Assembly (NCBI GenBank): GCA_902601155.1
Contig: CACKMC010000001.1
Location: 1-64,000 of the forward strand
Source: Coxiellaceae bacterium
GTDB taxonomy: Bacteria; Pseudomonadota; Gammaproteobacteria; Comchoanobacterales; Comchoanobacteraceae
Direction of reading: 5' to 3'
Length of the DNA stretch: 64,000 nucleotides
The translations under genes were made by a program, and so were the position numbers. Below the pieces are notes generated by a model, which had not been told where the DNA came from, did not search any database, and saw nothing but the letters and a program-made list of their open reading frames with translations. Positions 36,837 through 46,565 of the stretch are shown one piece after another (the stretch's first letter is position 1; the number at the start of each line of letters is the position of its first letter).

Positions 36837-39491
36837 TTACACACGCATCGGATGAGGGCGTGTTAGATCTAAGCCTAACGCTTTTTGGGCTTTGGTGAGA
36901 CATGCGGCATCACATTGGCCCGCTTTGACCAAAACACACAAAGTTCGATAAACAATCGAGGCGGCATCCACTGAAAAGAATCGTCGAAGCGCGGCGCGCG
37001 TATCACTGCGACCAAAACCATCGGTACCCAACACAGTATAAGGCCTAGGGACGGCTTCACGAATTTGATTGGGCACAGCCTCCACGTAATCAGAAATGGC
37101 AATCACTGGCCCGTCACCCGATGCCAAACAAGCAGTCACATAAGGCTGCGCTTCATCCTGCGCCTGCCCAGTCCATGCGCCATGATTATGAGCTTGGATA
37201 TCACGGGCCAACTCGGTATAGCTTGTGACACTCCACAAATCGGCCGCGATGTCATAATCATCGGCTAAGATCCGTTTCGCTTCTTTTGCCTCGGACACCA
37301 ATGCCCCACTGGCCAACAAAGTGACCTTGGCATTCTCATGGTCTTCCAAGCAATACATGCCGCGAATGATGCCTTCCTCTGCACCTTCTGGCATCGCTGG
37401 ATGATGGTAGTTTACATTCAAAAGAGACAAATAATAATACACATCTTCTTGTCGCTCATACATACGAACCATGCCTTCATGCATGATCACAGCCAACTCG
37501 TAGCTGTAAGCAGGATCATAGGCGATACAGTTTGGAATCACACTGGCAAACAAATGGGTTTGACCATCTTGATGCTGTAAACCTTCACCCGATAAAGTGG
37601 TTCGACCTGAAATCGCACCAAGAAGAAAGCCACGGCAACGCATATCGGCTGCGGCCCACCATAAATCACCCACACGCTGAAAACCAAACATCGAGTAATA
37701 GATATAGAAAGGAATCATTGGCAGATTATTGTTACTGTAAGAACTGGCGGCTGCCATCCAAGATGCCATAGCCCCTGCTTCATTGATACCCTCTTCCAGT
37801 AACTGACCGTCCTTGGCTTCCCGGTAATACATGATTTGCTGTCGATCGACCGGTTCATAACATTGACCCACTGGTGAGTAAATACCGATTTGACGGAACA
37901 AACCCTCCATACCAAAGGTACGCGACTCATCGGGCACAATCGGCACCAAATGCGGTGCTAATTTAGGATCTCTCAATAACTGAACCAACAAACGCACAAA
38001 CACCATCGTGGTTGAAATTTCACGATCACCCGAGCCTTCAAGCTGTGCTGAGAACGTTGACAAGGGAGGAATCGCTAAGGTTTGGTCGCTCTGCTGGCGC
38101 CTTGCCGGCAAAGCACCGCCTAACGCTTGACGGCGCTTCGCCAAAAATTGGCGGGCCGGATCATTTTCTTTCGGCAAAATAGAGGCATGATTGGCAATGA
38201 CCTCATCGGTCACATCATCCACTTCGAAAAACTGTGCAAAGGCTTTCATTTCATCTGCCGTCATTTTTTTCTTTTGGTGATTGGTATTGTCACCTTCACT
38301 CAAGCCCATACCATAACCTTTCTTGGTGACAGGCAATAATAGGACTGGGCGTGTTTTTTCTTGCTGAGCCGCTTCATAAGCGGTATAAATGCTGGCAAAA
38401 TCGTGGCCACCACGCCCCAATCGTGCTAGCTCATCATCACTCCACCCCTCAATCATCGCCGTGAGTTCAGGGGACTGACTGAAAAAGTGTTCTCGCCATG
38501 CGGCACCGTCATGCTCTTTGATGTGTTGAAAGGCACCATCCACCCATGCGGCCAATGCACGCATGAGATGCCCGTCATGATCTTGGTCAAACAGTGGCTG
38601 CCATGCTTCATTCCAAAGCACCTTAATCACACGCCAACCGGAACCTCGAAACGTACGCTCTAATTCATCGACAACGCGGGCATTGCCGCGCACAGGGCCA
38701 TCTAATCGTTGCTGATTACAATTGATGATGAATACTAAGTTAGACAGTTGTTCACGCACGGCCACATTGATCGCACCCAAAGATTCTGGCTCATCCATCT
38801 CACCATCACCACAGAATACCCAAACTTTTGCCGTGCCATTTTTGAGTAAACCGCGATTTTCAAGGTAGCGACGAAAACGTGCTTGATAAATAGCCGCCAA
38901 AGGCCCAAGCCCCATGGACACGGTGGGGAACTGCCAAAAATCAGGCATTAACCAAGGATGAGGATAAGAACTTAGGCCTTCGGTGAATGCTTCTTGACGA
39001 AAATGATCAACGCGTTCTTTGGATAGACGCCCTTCCAATAAACCTCGGGCATACAAGCCAGGCGACGCATGGCCTTGAAAGAACACAAGGTCACCGATGT
39101 GGTCTTGCGTCGGTGCATGGAAAAAATAATTCAAACCGGTCTCAATCAAAGTGGATGCCGACGCATAGGTGGCAATATGACCTGCGGTTTCCACACCACG
39201 CACCCCTGCACGCACTACCATCATCATGGCATTCCACTGAATCAGCGATAAGGCACGTTTCTCATCTGCAGACTGCGTTGGCACAGAAGTTGAAACAGGC
39301 AACGTGTTACAAGGTGATGTGATCACATCTTGTGCCTCGGTCATGCCATGTTTTTGAAGTAATGTGAGTAAGGCATGCACCAACATCGCGGCTTGTTGCA
39401 AAGAAGTGGCACGAATCACAGCCTCTAATGATGCCTTCCATTCAGCCGTTTCGGTATGATCAAATGCTATATAATCCCAAAGATCGGACAT
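36837..39491 (-). CDS. aceE: Pyruvate dehydrogenase E1, homodimeric type
   Basis: Thiamine-diphosphate enzyme that decarboxylates pyruvate and acetylates E2. The 884 residues contain the cofactor motif GDGEMDEPESLGAI to IINCNQQRLDGPVRG, and TKKGYGMG, PDESRTFGMEGLFRQ and GEGLQHQDGQTH, all typical. The start is ATG 39491 after GGAGG; upstream in-frame starts run through the palindrome at 39511–39528. First gene of aceE–aceF–lpdA. No PdhR-like repressor gene is adjacent. Confidence 0.97.
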   Translation of the reverse strand: MSDLWDYIAFDHTETAEWKASLEAVIRATSLQQAAMLVHALLTLLQKHGMTEAQDVITSPCNTLPVSTSVPTQSADEKRALSLIQWNAMMMVVRAGVRGVETAGHIATYASASTLIETGLNYFFHAPTQDHIGDLVFFQGHASPGLYARGLLEGRLSKERVDHFRQEAFTEGLSSYPHPWLMPDFWQFPTVSMGLGPLAAIYQARFRRYLENRGLLKNGTAKVWVFCGDGEMDEPESLGAINVAVREQLSNLVFIINCNQQRLDGPVRGNARVVDELERTFRGSGWRVIKVLWNEAWQPLFDQDHDGHLMRALAAWVDGAFQHIKEHDGAAWREHFFSQSPELTAMIEGWSDDELARLGRGGHDFASIYTAYEAAQQEKTRPVLLLPVTKKGYGMGLSEGDNTNHQKKKMTADEMKAFAQFFEVDDVTDEVIANHASILPKENDPARQFLAKRRQALGGALPARRQQSDQTLAIPPLSTFSAQLEGSGDREISTTMVFVRLLVQLLRDPKLAPHLVPIVPDESRTFGMEGLFRQIGIYSPVGQCYEPVDRQQIMYYREAKDGQLLEEGINEAGAMASWMAAASSYSNNNLPMIPFYIYYSMFGFQRVGDLWWAAADMRCRGFLLGAISGRTTLSGEGLQHQDGQTHLFASVIPNCIAYDPAYSYELAVIMHEGMVRMYERQEDVYYYLSLLNVNYHHPAMPEGAEEGIIRGMYCLEDHENAKVTLLASGALVSEAKEAKRILADDYDIAADLWSVTSYTELARDIQAHNHGAWTGQAQDEAQPYVTACLASGDGPVIAISDYVEAVPNQIREAVPRPYTVLGTDGFGRSDTRAALRRFFSVDAASIVYRTLCVLVKAGQCDAACLTKAQKALGLDLTRPHPMRV

Positions 39492-39510
39492 GGCCGCCTC
39501 CCTATCTGTT

Positions 39511-39528
39511 ACCATCATGCATGATGGT
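39511..39528. promoter_or_regulatory. Perfect 18-base palindrome upstream of aceE
   Basis: ACCATCATGCATGATGGT is self-complementary over all 18 bases and lies 20 bases before the aceE ATG, in the 52-base gap after the lpoA stop. It does not resemble the PdhR site (TTGGT-n-ACCAA). It could be an operator for the pyruvate dehydrogenase operon or, as RNA, a leader hairpin near the ribosome-binding site. Confidence 0.5.
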
Positions 39529-39543
39529 CATCACTCTAGCATG

Positions 39544-41163
39544 TTACACGTTGACAAACAAGCGATGGCGCATCAAATCGGGGTAGCGATCCAAGGCAAC
39601 CAGACGACCTTGACGGTATTGCCCCCAAGACAATTGTCGATGCCATTGACCATGCGCCCAAGACCAATTGCCCGTCATCCCAGCAAAGGAAGCAAAAGGA
39701 TATTGCTTCAACAACGCACGTTCATAGATTAAAAAAATCGCATCAAATCCCCAAGCGTAATCGGCGGTATGGGCCTCGGCTTCTTTGGGCCATGCTGACG
39801 CCAAAGATGGCGGCATCCAAACAGGGGCTTTGCCTTGCTTCCAAGGCGCATCCAAATAAATCACACCCGATAAGTCATGGGCATCTTCCTTGCGTCGTGG
39901 CGACTGCCATCCCGTCGTACCATAGAGACGGCCGCTGTAATAATGATAACGCAATAGCGGCACGATGTAGCGTGCTCGCTTAGGTGGCATCGCTAAAAAT
40001 ATGGCATCATAGCCTTGATAAGCACGCAGTTTTGCCCTTAATGTATGACGAACCAGTTGGCGCATCGCTTGTATACGTTGACGACTTTCATCGGTTTTTA
40101 ATGCATGAGCGATGGCATGAGCGCCATGACGCGAAGGCAAATAAACCACCTCAGGCGCTTGGCCTGACAATCGATGCCAGGCCGATAAAAACTGCTTAAC
40201 CACTTGATGAGAATCTTCATGTGCATCGCCTAGCACAAGCACCCGTGAAATACCGACATGACGCATACGCGTTGCCAATGGTGTCGGATCAAATGCCTTG
40301 AGGCCCAACTGATCACGCTTCGTCGCCCATATAGAAGCATCCCAGATGTTGGCACGATTGACCGTCGGTGGCAACAAAGGAAATAACCACTGCGTGATGG
40401 AAGCTGCATCGGGCTGTGCTTGCCAATAGGACAGTGGATGCTTGGCTTGATCAAAGAAATGAAGCGTGATAGGTGCGCCTGTGACTAAATACTGATAAGC
40501 CCTCAACATCCCCGCTTGGATGGCCTGACCACGTGACGCATCCGATCCGCTCAATGGTAACACCACACCCACCTGACTTGGCCAGGCCTCAGGGGTTACA
40601 GAAGTATCGACGCCATGCCAAGGATGTGACAAGCGATCACTGGCCTGTTGGATGATACCCACCGTTGGATATTGTGTGGTGTCAACAGGCACCAAGGTTT
40701 GACGTGGCAAAGCAAACAACCATTTTTGATGCGTCAAGCCATTAAAAACAGCAGGGTATTGAAGCCTGGCATGCACTTGTTGCGATAGTGGCGCCTGCGA
40801 TGTCAAGGCACGTAACACAAGCCAGGATGAAAACCAAGGAGAATCTTTGGCAGGGGCTTGCTGCAATAAACGGCGAGCACGACGATAACGACGATTGAGA
40901 TAAGCCACTTTGGCCGCCAACAAACGACTATGCACATCACGAGGCTCATCAGGTAACACCACACGTGCAAGCTTTGCATGCACTGCGCTCGCCAGCGCAT
41001 GCGCCATATGATGACGCGCTTCTTCCGACCAATCGGCCACTTGCATAGGGTGCTGACTAAGCGCTTGACGCGGTGCAGCAATCGGCATCAATGCAGCCTC
41101 CTTACTCGGCTGACAACCCACCAAATAGACACTGATGATCACACACCATCCCAGCTTGCCCAT
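39544..41163 (-). CDS. lpoA: Outer-membrane lipoprotein LpoA/LppC family
   Basis: A 539-residue lipoprotein. The signal peptide ends in the lipobox LVGC with Cys17. An N-terminal helical (TPR-like) part to about residue 190 precedes a C-terminal periplasmic-binding-protein-like domain (QVGVVLPLSGSDASRGQAIQ near 200, then YAWGFDAIFLI near 490). LpoA activates the peptidoglycan synthase PBP1a from the outer membrane. AAGGAGGGGG precedes the ATG. It is divergent from rsmI, the same pairing as yraM/yraL in E. coli. Confidence 0.92.
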   Translation of the reverse strand: MGKLGWCVIISVYLVGCQPSKEAALMPIAAPRQALSQHPMQVADWSEEARHHMAHALASAVHAKLARVVLPDEPRDVHSRLLAAKVAYLNRRYRRARRLLQQAPAKDSPWFSSWLVLRALTSQAPLSQQVHARLQYPAVFNGLTHQKWLFALPRQTLVPVDTTQYPTVGIIQQASDRLSHPWHGVDTSVTPEAWPSQVGVVLPLSGSDASRGQAIQAGMLRAYQYLVTGAPITLHFFDQAKHPLSYWQAQPDAASITQWLFPLLPPTVNRANIWDASIWATKRDQLGLKAFDPTPLATRMRHVGISRVLVLGDAHEDSHQVVKQFLSAWHRLSGQAPEVVYLPSRHGAHAIAHALKTDESRQRIQAMRQLVRHTLRAKLRAYQGYDAIFLAMPPKRARYIVPLLRYHYYSGRLYGTTGWQSPRRKEDAHDLSGVIYLDAPWKQGKAPVWMPPSLASAWPKEAEAHTADYAWGFDAIFLIYERALLKQYPFASFAGMTGNWSWAHGQWHRQLSWGQYRQGRLVALDRYPDLMRHRLFVNV

Positions 41164-41239
41164 ACCCCCTCCTTGCCACTAGGCTTGACACGAAAATTAG
41201 CGTATCATGTTTTTGGACAGAACAACACATGTAGGCCTT

Positions 41240-42088
41240 ATGTCATCACCTGCCACACTCTTTCTTGTTGCCACCCCCATTGGACACCGTGACGATCTGT
41301 CACTCCGTGCCATTCAATGCCTGAAGCAAGTGGCTTGTATCGCCTGCGAAACACCAAGACACAGCCAAAAACTACTCCATTACCATGGCATCACCACACC
41401 ACTCACGGCCTATCATCAACACAATGAACAAGCACAATCCATCCAATTGATTCGTCAACTGAAATCGGGCCGATCGATTGCCTTGATTTCTGATGCGGGC
41501 ACACCAGGCATCAGTGATCCTGGTCAACGCTTAGTGGATCATGCCCATGAAGCAGATATCCCTGTCTCGATCATACCAGGACCCTGTGCGGCGATCAGTG
41601 CATTAGCCACGGCAGGTTTCCCCACGCAAGCCGCCTTGTTTGTTGGCTTTCTACCAGCCACTGCGCACGCACGACAAGCCAAACTTCGTCAATTAAGTCA
41701 CCACGACGGCTGTTTGATGATCTATGTGAGTCCCCATCGCCTTGTGACCGTGTTGAAAGACGCACACACACACTTTGGCGATCGACGCGCTTGCTTAGCA
41801 CATGAGCTCACCAAACAGTACGAGGGCATTCATCGTAAAACACTGAGCGAATGGTGCAGTTATTTTGAGACAAAACGCCCACGTGGTGAATATGTGCTCA
41901 TTGTAGAAGGCGCACCACCGCAACAAGCCACAGAAGAAACGGTGCGCACAACGCTCACACTGCTTCTTGAACACCTACCCCCTTCGCAAGCATGTACTGT
42001 CGCCAGTCAATTACTTCATCAACCGAAAAACCGTCTCTATCAATGGCTCAAAAATACAGATCTTGTCAAGAACCATCCCAAAGGCTAA
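41240..42088 (+). CDS. rsmI: 16S rRNA (cytidine-2'-O-)-methyltransferase
   Basis: Methylates C1402 in the ribosomal decoding centre. A 282-residue tetrapyrrole-methylase-fold protein with LFLVATPIGHRDDLSLRA, the SDAGTPGISDPGQRLV motif, IIPGPCAAISALATAGF and ACLAHELTKQYE. The start is ATG 41240, directly before the conserved first strand; an ATG at 41207 would add 11 residues. It is divergent from lpoA. GrpE starts 32 bases after its stop. Confidence 0.93.
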   Translation: MSSPATLFLVATPIGHRDDLSLRAIQCLKQVACIACETPRHSQKLLHYHGITTPLTAYHQHNEQAQSIQLIRQLKSGRSIALISDAGTPGISDPGQRLVDHAHEADIPVSIIPGPCAAISALATAGFPTQAALFVGFLPATAHARQAKLRQLSHHDGCLMIYVSPHRLVTVLKDAHTHFGDRRACLAHELTKQYEGIHRKTLSEWCSYFETKRPRGEYVLIVEGAPPQQATEETVRTTLTLLLEHLPPSQACTVASQLLHQPKNRLYQWLKNTDLVKNHPKG

Positions 42089-42120
42089 ACTGTGATGCAT
42101 TCACGTTTTAAGGGATAGCC

Positions 42121-42678
42121 ATGGCCAAATCACCGCTTAGTTCATCGGAGCTTGCACCATCTTCTGACGCATCATTGCAAGATCGTATCGACACACTCAC
42201 CGCATCACTCGAAGCGCGTGAAGCAGAAATCGAATCATTAGAGGCATCACACGAAGAAGAAAAAACAAAGCGCCAAAAAGCACTCATGCAACTCATGGCA
42301 GCCAAAGAAAACAGTGAAAAACGCAGTGAAAAACAACTGGCTCGTGCCAAAATACATGCCCTCTCCAATTTCGCAGAATCACTGCTACCTCTGGTTGATA
42401 GTCTTGAACAAGCCCATAAAATGGCAGAAGATTCCCCAGCTATTCAAGAAGGTCTTCAAATGACCCTAGACCTTTTCTTAAAAACATTGCAACAATACGA
42501 CATTGAAATCATCCAACCTTTACATGAAGCCTTTGATCCGCAATGGCATGAGGCCATGTCGACCACAGAAGACAAAGCCCATGATAACAATACTGTCCTA
42601 GAAGTGTTTCAAGCAGGCTATCGTTTTCAAGACCAATTACTGCGCCCTGCACGCGTGGTGGTGAATAAAATACAGTAA
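42121..42678 (+). CDS. grpE: Nucleotide exchange factor GrpE
   Basis: A 185-residue co-chaperone that releases ADP from DnaK. A long N-terminal coiled coil (about residues 15–75, Glu/Lys/Ala-rich) and the C-terminal beta domain (IIQPLHEAFDPQWHEAM, VLEVFQAGYRFQDQLLRPA, VVVNK) are typical. It is just upstream of dnaK. I see no sigma-32 promoter in front of grpE itself, unlike dnaK. Confidence 0.95.
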   Translation: MAKSPLSSSELAPSSDASLQDRIDTLTASLEAREAEIESLEASHEEEKTKRQKALMQLMAAKENSEKRSEKQLARAKIHALSNFAESLLPLVDSLEQAHKMAEDSPAIQEGLQMTLDLFLKTLQQYDIEIIQPLHEAFDPQWHEAMSTTEDKAHDNNTVLEVFQAGYRFQDQLLRPARVVVNKIQ

Positions 42679-42683
42679 ATGTT

Positions 42684-42711
42684 CTTGAAAAAAAAGAAAG
42701 CGTCCCCAACT
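42684..42711 (+). promoter_or_regulatory. Sigma-32 (RpoH) heat-shock promoter of dnaK
   Basis: CTTGAAA (42684–42690), 13 bases, CCCCAACT (42704–42711). The sigma-32 consensus is CTTGAAA, 13–15 bases, CCCCATNT, so there is one mismatch. Initiation near 42719 gives a leader of about 40 bases before the AGGAG and ATG of dnaK. It implies that the genome encodes RpoH. Confidence 0.85.
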
Positions 42712-42760
42712 TAAGAGGTGAAAGGGTTATCCCACAGTCATTAACAGACAGGAGAATAAT

Positions 42761-44680
42761 ATGGGTACAGTCATCGGTATCGATCTAGGCACAACTAACT
42801 CGTGCGTGTCCGTGATGGAAAGCGGCAAAACCAAAGTCATTCCAAATAAAGAAGGTAAAAACACAACCCCCTCTTTCGTGGCCATTGGCGATGAAAATTT
42901 AGTCGGGGATGCTGCCAAGCGTCAAGCAGTCACTAATCCAGAAAATACCATTTATGCGGCAAAACGTTTCATCGGTCGTAATAAAAGTGAAGATGTGTAT
43001 ACAAAATGGGAAGGTGGCTACCATCTGAGTGCCGCTAAGAATGGTGATGTCACCATTCAAATCACCAAAAATGGTAAAAAAGAGCATTGGTCTCCTGAGC
43101 AATTCTCTGCCATGATCCTACAAAAAATGAAACAATCTGCGGAAGACTATCTCGGCCATGAAGTGACCGAAGCGGTCATCACCGTCCCTGCTTACTTTAA
43201 TGATGCACAACGTCATGCCACCAAAGACGCTGGGCGTATTGCAGGTCTTGATGTGAAACGGATCATCAACGAGCCCACGGCCGCTGCGCTGGCTTACGGC
43301 ATGGATAAAAAACAAGGCGATCGTAAAATTGCTGTTTACGATTTAGGGGGTGGAACCTTTGATATTTCGATCATCGAAATTGCAGACATTGATGGCGAAC
43401 ATCAATTTGAAGTGCTGGCGACCAATGGGAATACCGCACTCGGGGGGGAAGACTTTGATGCACGCCTCATGAACTATCTGGTGGAAACATTCGAACAAGA
43501 GCAAGGCGTCGACCTGACCAAAGATAAAATGGCGGTGCAACGTTTACGTGAAGCAGCAGAAAAGGCCAAAATCGAATTGTCTACTGCCCAACAAACGGAT
43601 ATCAACCTCCCCTACATCACCGCAGACAGCAGTGGGCCAAAACATTTAAATATCAAAGTCACACGTGCAAAACTTGAATCCTTGGTTACTGACCTTATCG
43701 ACAATTCTTTGACACCATGTCGCACTGCATTGAAAGATGCTGGCCTTGCCGCCAATGAAATCGATGACGTGATTTTAGTGGGTGGTCAAACCCGTATGCC
43801 GAAAGTACAAGAAGCTGTGGCTGAACTGTTTGGCAAGGAACCTCGCAAAGATGTGAATCCTGATGAAGCCGTGGCCATGGGTGCTGCGATTCAAGGGGGC
43901 GTACTCTCAGGGGATGTCACCGACATTCTTCTATTAGACGTGACACCACTGTCTTTGGGTATTGAAACCATGGGCGGCGTGATGACAAAACTCATTGAAA
44001 AGAATACCACGATTCCAACCAAGGCATCCCAAGTATTCTCCACCGCTGACAATAACCAAACGACTGTCACCGTGCATGTACTCCAAGGGGAACGTCCGAT
44101 GGCGACAGACAATAAATCCTTAGGCCAATTCAATTTGTCAGACATTCCACCTGCACCACGCGGCATGCCTCAAATTGAAGTCATTTTCGACATCGATGCC
44201 AATGGTATTTTAAATGTGTCGGCCGTGGACAAAGCCACCAATAAAAAACAACACATTGTCATCCAAGCAGGCAGCGGACTTTCAGACGAAGAGATTGAAC
44301 GCATGAAGCGTGAAGCCGAAGAGAATGCTGAAGCTGACAAACAAAAAGAAGCTTTGGTCACCGCAAGAAATCAAGCCGATTCCCTGATTCATGCCAGTGA
44401 GAAAACACTGTCAGATCTTGGTGATAAAGCCAGTGATGAAGAGAAAAAAGCGGTCAATGATGCGGTAGCCTCCCTAAAAACTGCCTTAGAAGGGGAAGAC
44501 ATCGAAGCCATTGAAGCCCAAACCAAAGCACTGTCTGATGCCACAGGTTCTCTGTCAGAACGTTTGTACCAACAACAAGCGAATAGCGGCGAGAGCCAAA
44601 CCACCGAACAAGCCAACACTAACACACAAGACGATGTGGTGGATGCTGAATTTGAAGAAGTGGATAAAGAACAGAAATAA
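42761..44680 (+). CDS. dnaK: Molecular chaperone DnaK (Hsp70)
   Basis: A 639-residue ATP-driven chaperone. The ATPase domain begins [19 protein letters not shown] and has [14 protein letters not shown] and [13 protein letters not shown]. The substrate-binding domain has [21 protein letters not shown] and the helical lid follows. The end is [12 protein letters not shown], near the usual acidic EEV. Gram-negative type, with the extra segment in the ATPase domain. AGGAG precedes ATG 42761. It is expressed from the sigma-32 promoter together with dnaJ. Confidence 0.98.
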   Translation: MGTVIGIDLGTTNSCVSVMESGKTKVIPNKEGKNTTPSFVAIGDENLVGDAAKRQAVTNPENTIYAAKRFIGRNKSEDVYTKWEGGYHLSAAKNGDVTIQITKNGKKEHWSPEQFSAMILQKMKQSAEDYLGHEVTEAVITVPAYFNDAQRHATKDAGRIAGLDVKRIINEPTAAALAYGMDKKQGDRKIAVYDLGGGTFDISIIEIADIDGEHQFEVLATNGNTALGGEDFDARLMNYLVETFEQEQGVDLTKDKMAVQRLREAAEKAKIELSTAQQTDINLPYITADSSGPKHLNIKVTRAKLESLVTDLIDNSLTPCRTALKDAGLAANEIDDVILVGGQTRMPKVQEAVAELFGKEPRKDVNPDEAVAMGAAIQGGVLSGDVTDILLLDVTPLSLGIETMGGVMTKLIEKNTTIPTKASQVFSTADNNQTTVTVHVLQGERPMATDNKSLGQFNLSDIPPAPRGMPQIEVIFDIDANGILNVSAVDKATNKKQHIVIQAGSGLSDEEIERMKREAEENAEADKQKEALVTARNQADSLIHASEKTLSDLGDKASDEEKKAVNDAVASLKTALEGEDIEAIEAQTKALSDATGSLSERLYQQQANSGESQTTEQANTNTQDDVVDAEFEEVDKEQK

Positions 44681-44696
44681 GTGCATAATCCATGTC

Positions 44697-44717
44697 AAGG
44701 CACCCACTGGGTGCCTT
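44697..44717 (+). terminator. Hairpin between dnaK and dnaJ
   Basis: AAGGCACCC-ACT-GGGTGCCTT is a perfect nine-pair stem with a three-base loop, 16 bases after the dnaK stop and 23 before dnaJ. The following T run is very short (TTTCA), so it is probably a partial terminator or mRNA-stability element lowering dnaJ relative to dnaK. Confidence 0.6.
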
Positions 44718-44740
44718 TCATGCGAAAAGGATAAGGCCTC

Positions 44741-45847
44741 ATGACAACTGATTTTTATGATATTTTAGACGTTTCACGCGATGCTTCAACCGATGAGCTC
44801 AAAAAAGCTTACCGTAAAAAAGCCATGAAATATCATCCCGATCGTAATCAAGGTGATAAAGCTGCCGAGAAAAAGTTTAAAGCAGCTAAAGAAGCCTATG
44901 AGGTATTGTCTGATCAGCAAAAGCGTGCACGCTATGACCAGTTCGGTCATGCCGGTGTTGATCCCTCCCAAGGGGGTGGCGCAGGCTTTCAAGATGTGGG
45001 CGATATTTTTGGCGACATCTTTGGTGACATTTTTGGTGGTGGCGGTTCGCGCCAACAAACCCGTGCACAACGGGGGCAAGATATTTTATACCGTCTTGAG
45101 CTGACCTTAGAAGAAGTCGTGCATGGGTGTAAAAAAAACCTATCGCTTGATATCGCAGCAACCTGTGATACATGTCAAGGCAGTGGTGCCAAACCAGGTT
45201 CAAAACCCAAAGTATGCCAGCACTGTCAGGGCACTGGCGCCATTCATGTGTCCCAAGGGTTTATTCAGTTACAACAAACCTGCCCTTACTGTCATGGTAC
45301 AGGAAAAATTCAGGAGCCTTGCCCTTCATGTCACGGTGAAGGTCGCGTCTTACGCACACAAACACTGAACTTAACCATTCCTGTGGGTATTGATCAAGGC
45401 GATCGTATGCGCCTAACTGGCAAAGGAGAAGCGGGTGTACATGGTGGGCCATCAGGTGATCTTTTTGTCGAAATCAACCTGAAAAAACATCCAATTTTTA
45501 AACGAGAACAGCGGCATCTTCACTGTGAAGTTCCTGTTGATTTTCTTACTGCGACACTCGGTGGTAGCATTGAAGTCCCCACACTATCAGGACAAGTCAC
45601 CCTGAAAATACCCAAAGAAACTCAGACGAACAGTCAATTTCGTCTAAGAGGTAAAGGCATTCCTGCCACGCGACGTGAGCAAGCAGGTGATTTAATTTGT
45701 CGCATCAGCCTTGAAACGCCCGTCAATTTATCCAAACAACAGGCGGAACTTTTACGCCAATTTGCACAGAGCCTTGAGAATACAGCCCATCATAGCCCTA
45801 AAGCATCCTCATGGTATCAATCCATTAAAACTTTTTTTCAACGCTAA
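44741..45847 (+). CDS. dnaJ: Chaperone DnaJ (Hsp40)
   Basis: A 368-residue DnaK partner. J domain with YHPDRNQGD (HPD near residue 33), Gly/Phe-rich linker ([17 protein letters not shown]) and four CxxCxGxG-type zinc motifs ([36 protein letters not shown]). The C-terminal substrate-binding domain follows. AAGGATAAGG precedes the ATG. Complete and typical. Confidence 0.97.
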   Translation: MTTDFYDILDVSRDASTDELKKAYRKKAMKYHPDRNQGDKAAEKKFKAAKEAYEVLSDQQKRARYDQFGHAGVDPSQGGGAGFQDVGDIFGDIFGDIFGGGGSRQQTRAQRGQDILYRLELTLEEVVHGCKKNLSLDIAATCDTCQGSGAKPGSKPKVCQHCQGTGAIHVSQGFIQLQQTCPYCHGTGKIQEPCPSCHGEGRVLRTQTLNLTIPVGIDQGDRMRLTGKGEAGVHGGPSGDLFVEINLKKHPIFKREQRHLHCEVPVDFLTATLGGSIEVPTLSGQVTLKIPKETQTNSQFRLRGKGIPATRREQAGDLICRISLETPVNLSKQQAELLRQFAQSLENTAHHSPKASSWYQSIKTFFQR

Positions 45848-46215
45848 TTTGTCAATACTTTAGCCCTTTTAAAGCATCAGCCTATGCGCTCACATCGTGC
45901 GTCGATTGCTCCCGATGACATGATCATAGGGGCATACGCATCAAGACACTATGCATCGCCACCTCATTGGTAGACATCCAACACATCCCTGAATGCACTA
46001 TCAATACATCATACTTATGATGGCTCATGATGATAAAACACAAAAACAAGATAAAAAACCTAAGACTTCAAACAACATCACAGAAAAAAAGAAGACACCA
46101 GAACAAAACTACGCTGAAAAAAAATTATGATCATTGATTAAACAAAGAAAATACTCAAAAAGCTAACTTAAGCTTTACATTAGACGCACTCGGCGTCGCA
46201 TGATTAACCGGTAGC

Positions 46216-46454
46216 ATGTTTGCTTTTGTCTTGCTAGCGCCTGCCTAGCGTGTTGTCCTTGTTGCCTGCCTAACAGTGGTATCTTGCATCACAGCCTATG
46301 TCGCTTCGAACACAGTGGCCAAACAATATAGGTCGCGATCAACCAAGGGATATTAAGGCATGATGACGATCTTTTAGAAGAAAAAACCTTACAATCCATT
46401 GCCTGTTTTATCGATATAAAGGGAGTACCTGTTGCGTCAAGACATGGCAGCTAA
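46216..46454 (+). pseudogene. Possible remnant of a small membrane-protein gene
   Basis: From ATG 46216 the frame reads MFAFVLLAPA, a TAG at 46246, then RVVLVACLTVVSCITAYVAS and a polar end at 46356. In the next frame, from about 46332 to TAA 46452, reads a well-composed soluble stretch (GILRHDDDLLEEKTLQSIA, then FIDIKGVPVASRHGS). A membrane segment with one nonsense change and one frameshift would explain this. No family is recognised, and chance is possible. Confidence 0.3.
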
Positions 46455-46529
46455 TCAAATAAAATCACAAAAAAAGACCACCCCCCACTCAAAAGATAGT
46501 CAGTCTCATGCCCCAAAACGCTAAAATTA

Positions 46530-46541
46530 CACTATATAGTG
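46530..46541. promoter_or_regulatory. Palindrome in the promoter region of the first paralogue
   Basis: CACTATATAGTG is a perfect 12-base palindrome, 24 bases before ATG 46566. It contains a possible -10 (TATAGT) but no matching -35. The second paralogue has a similar AT palindrome containing ACTATATA over its -10, so both may bind one regulator. Confidence 0.4.
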
Positions 46542-46565
46542 ATGATCTAAGAAGGAATAAGTCAT

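Larger units (their letters stand above)
45848..46565. other. 718-base non-coding region after dnaJ
   Basis: Largest gene-poor stretch of the window. The first 360 bases are AT-rich with no credible frame. About 46216–46454 resembles a decayed small membrane-protein gene (separate entry). The last 100 bases lead to the first paralogue and contain the palindrome CACTATATAGTG (46530–46541). No terminator with a T run follows dnaJ. Confidence 0.6.
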
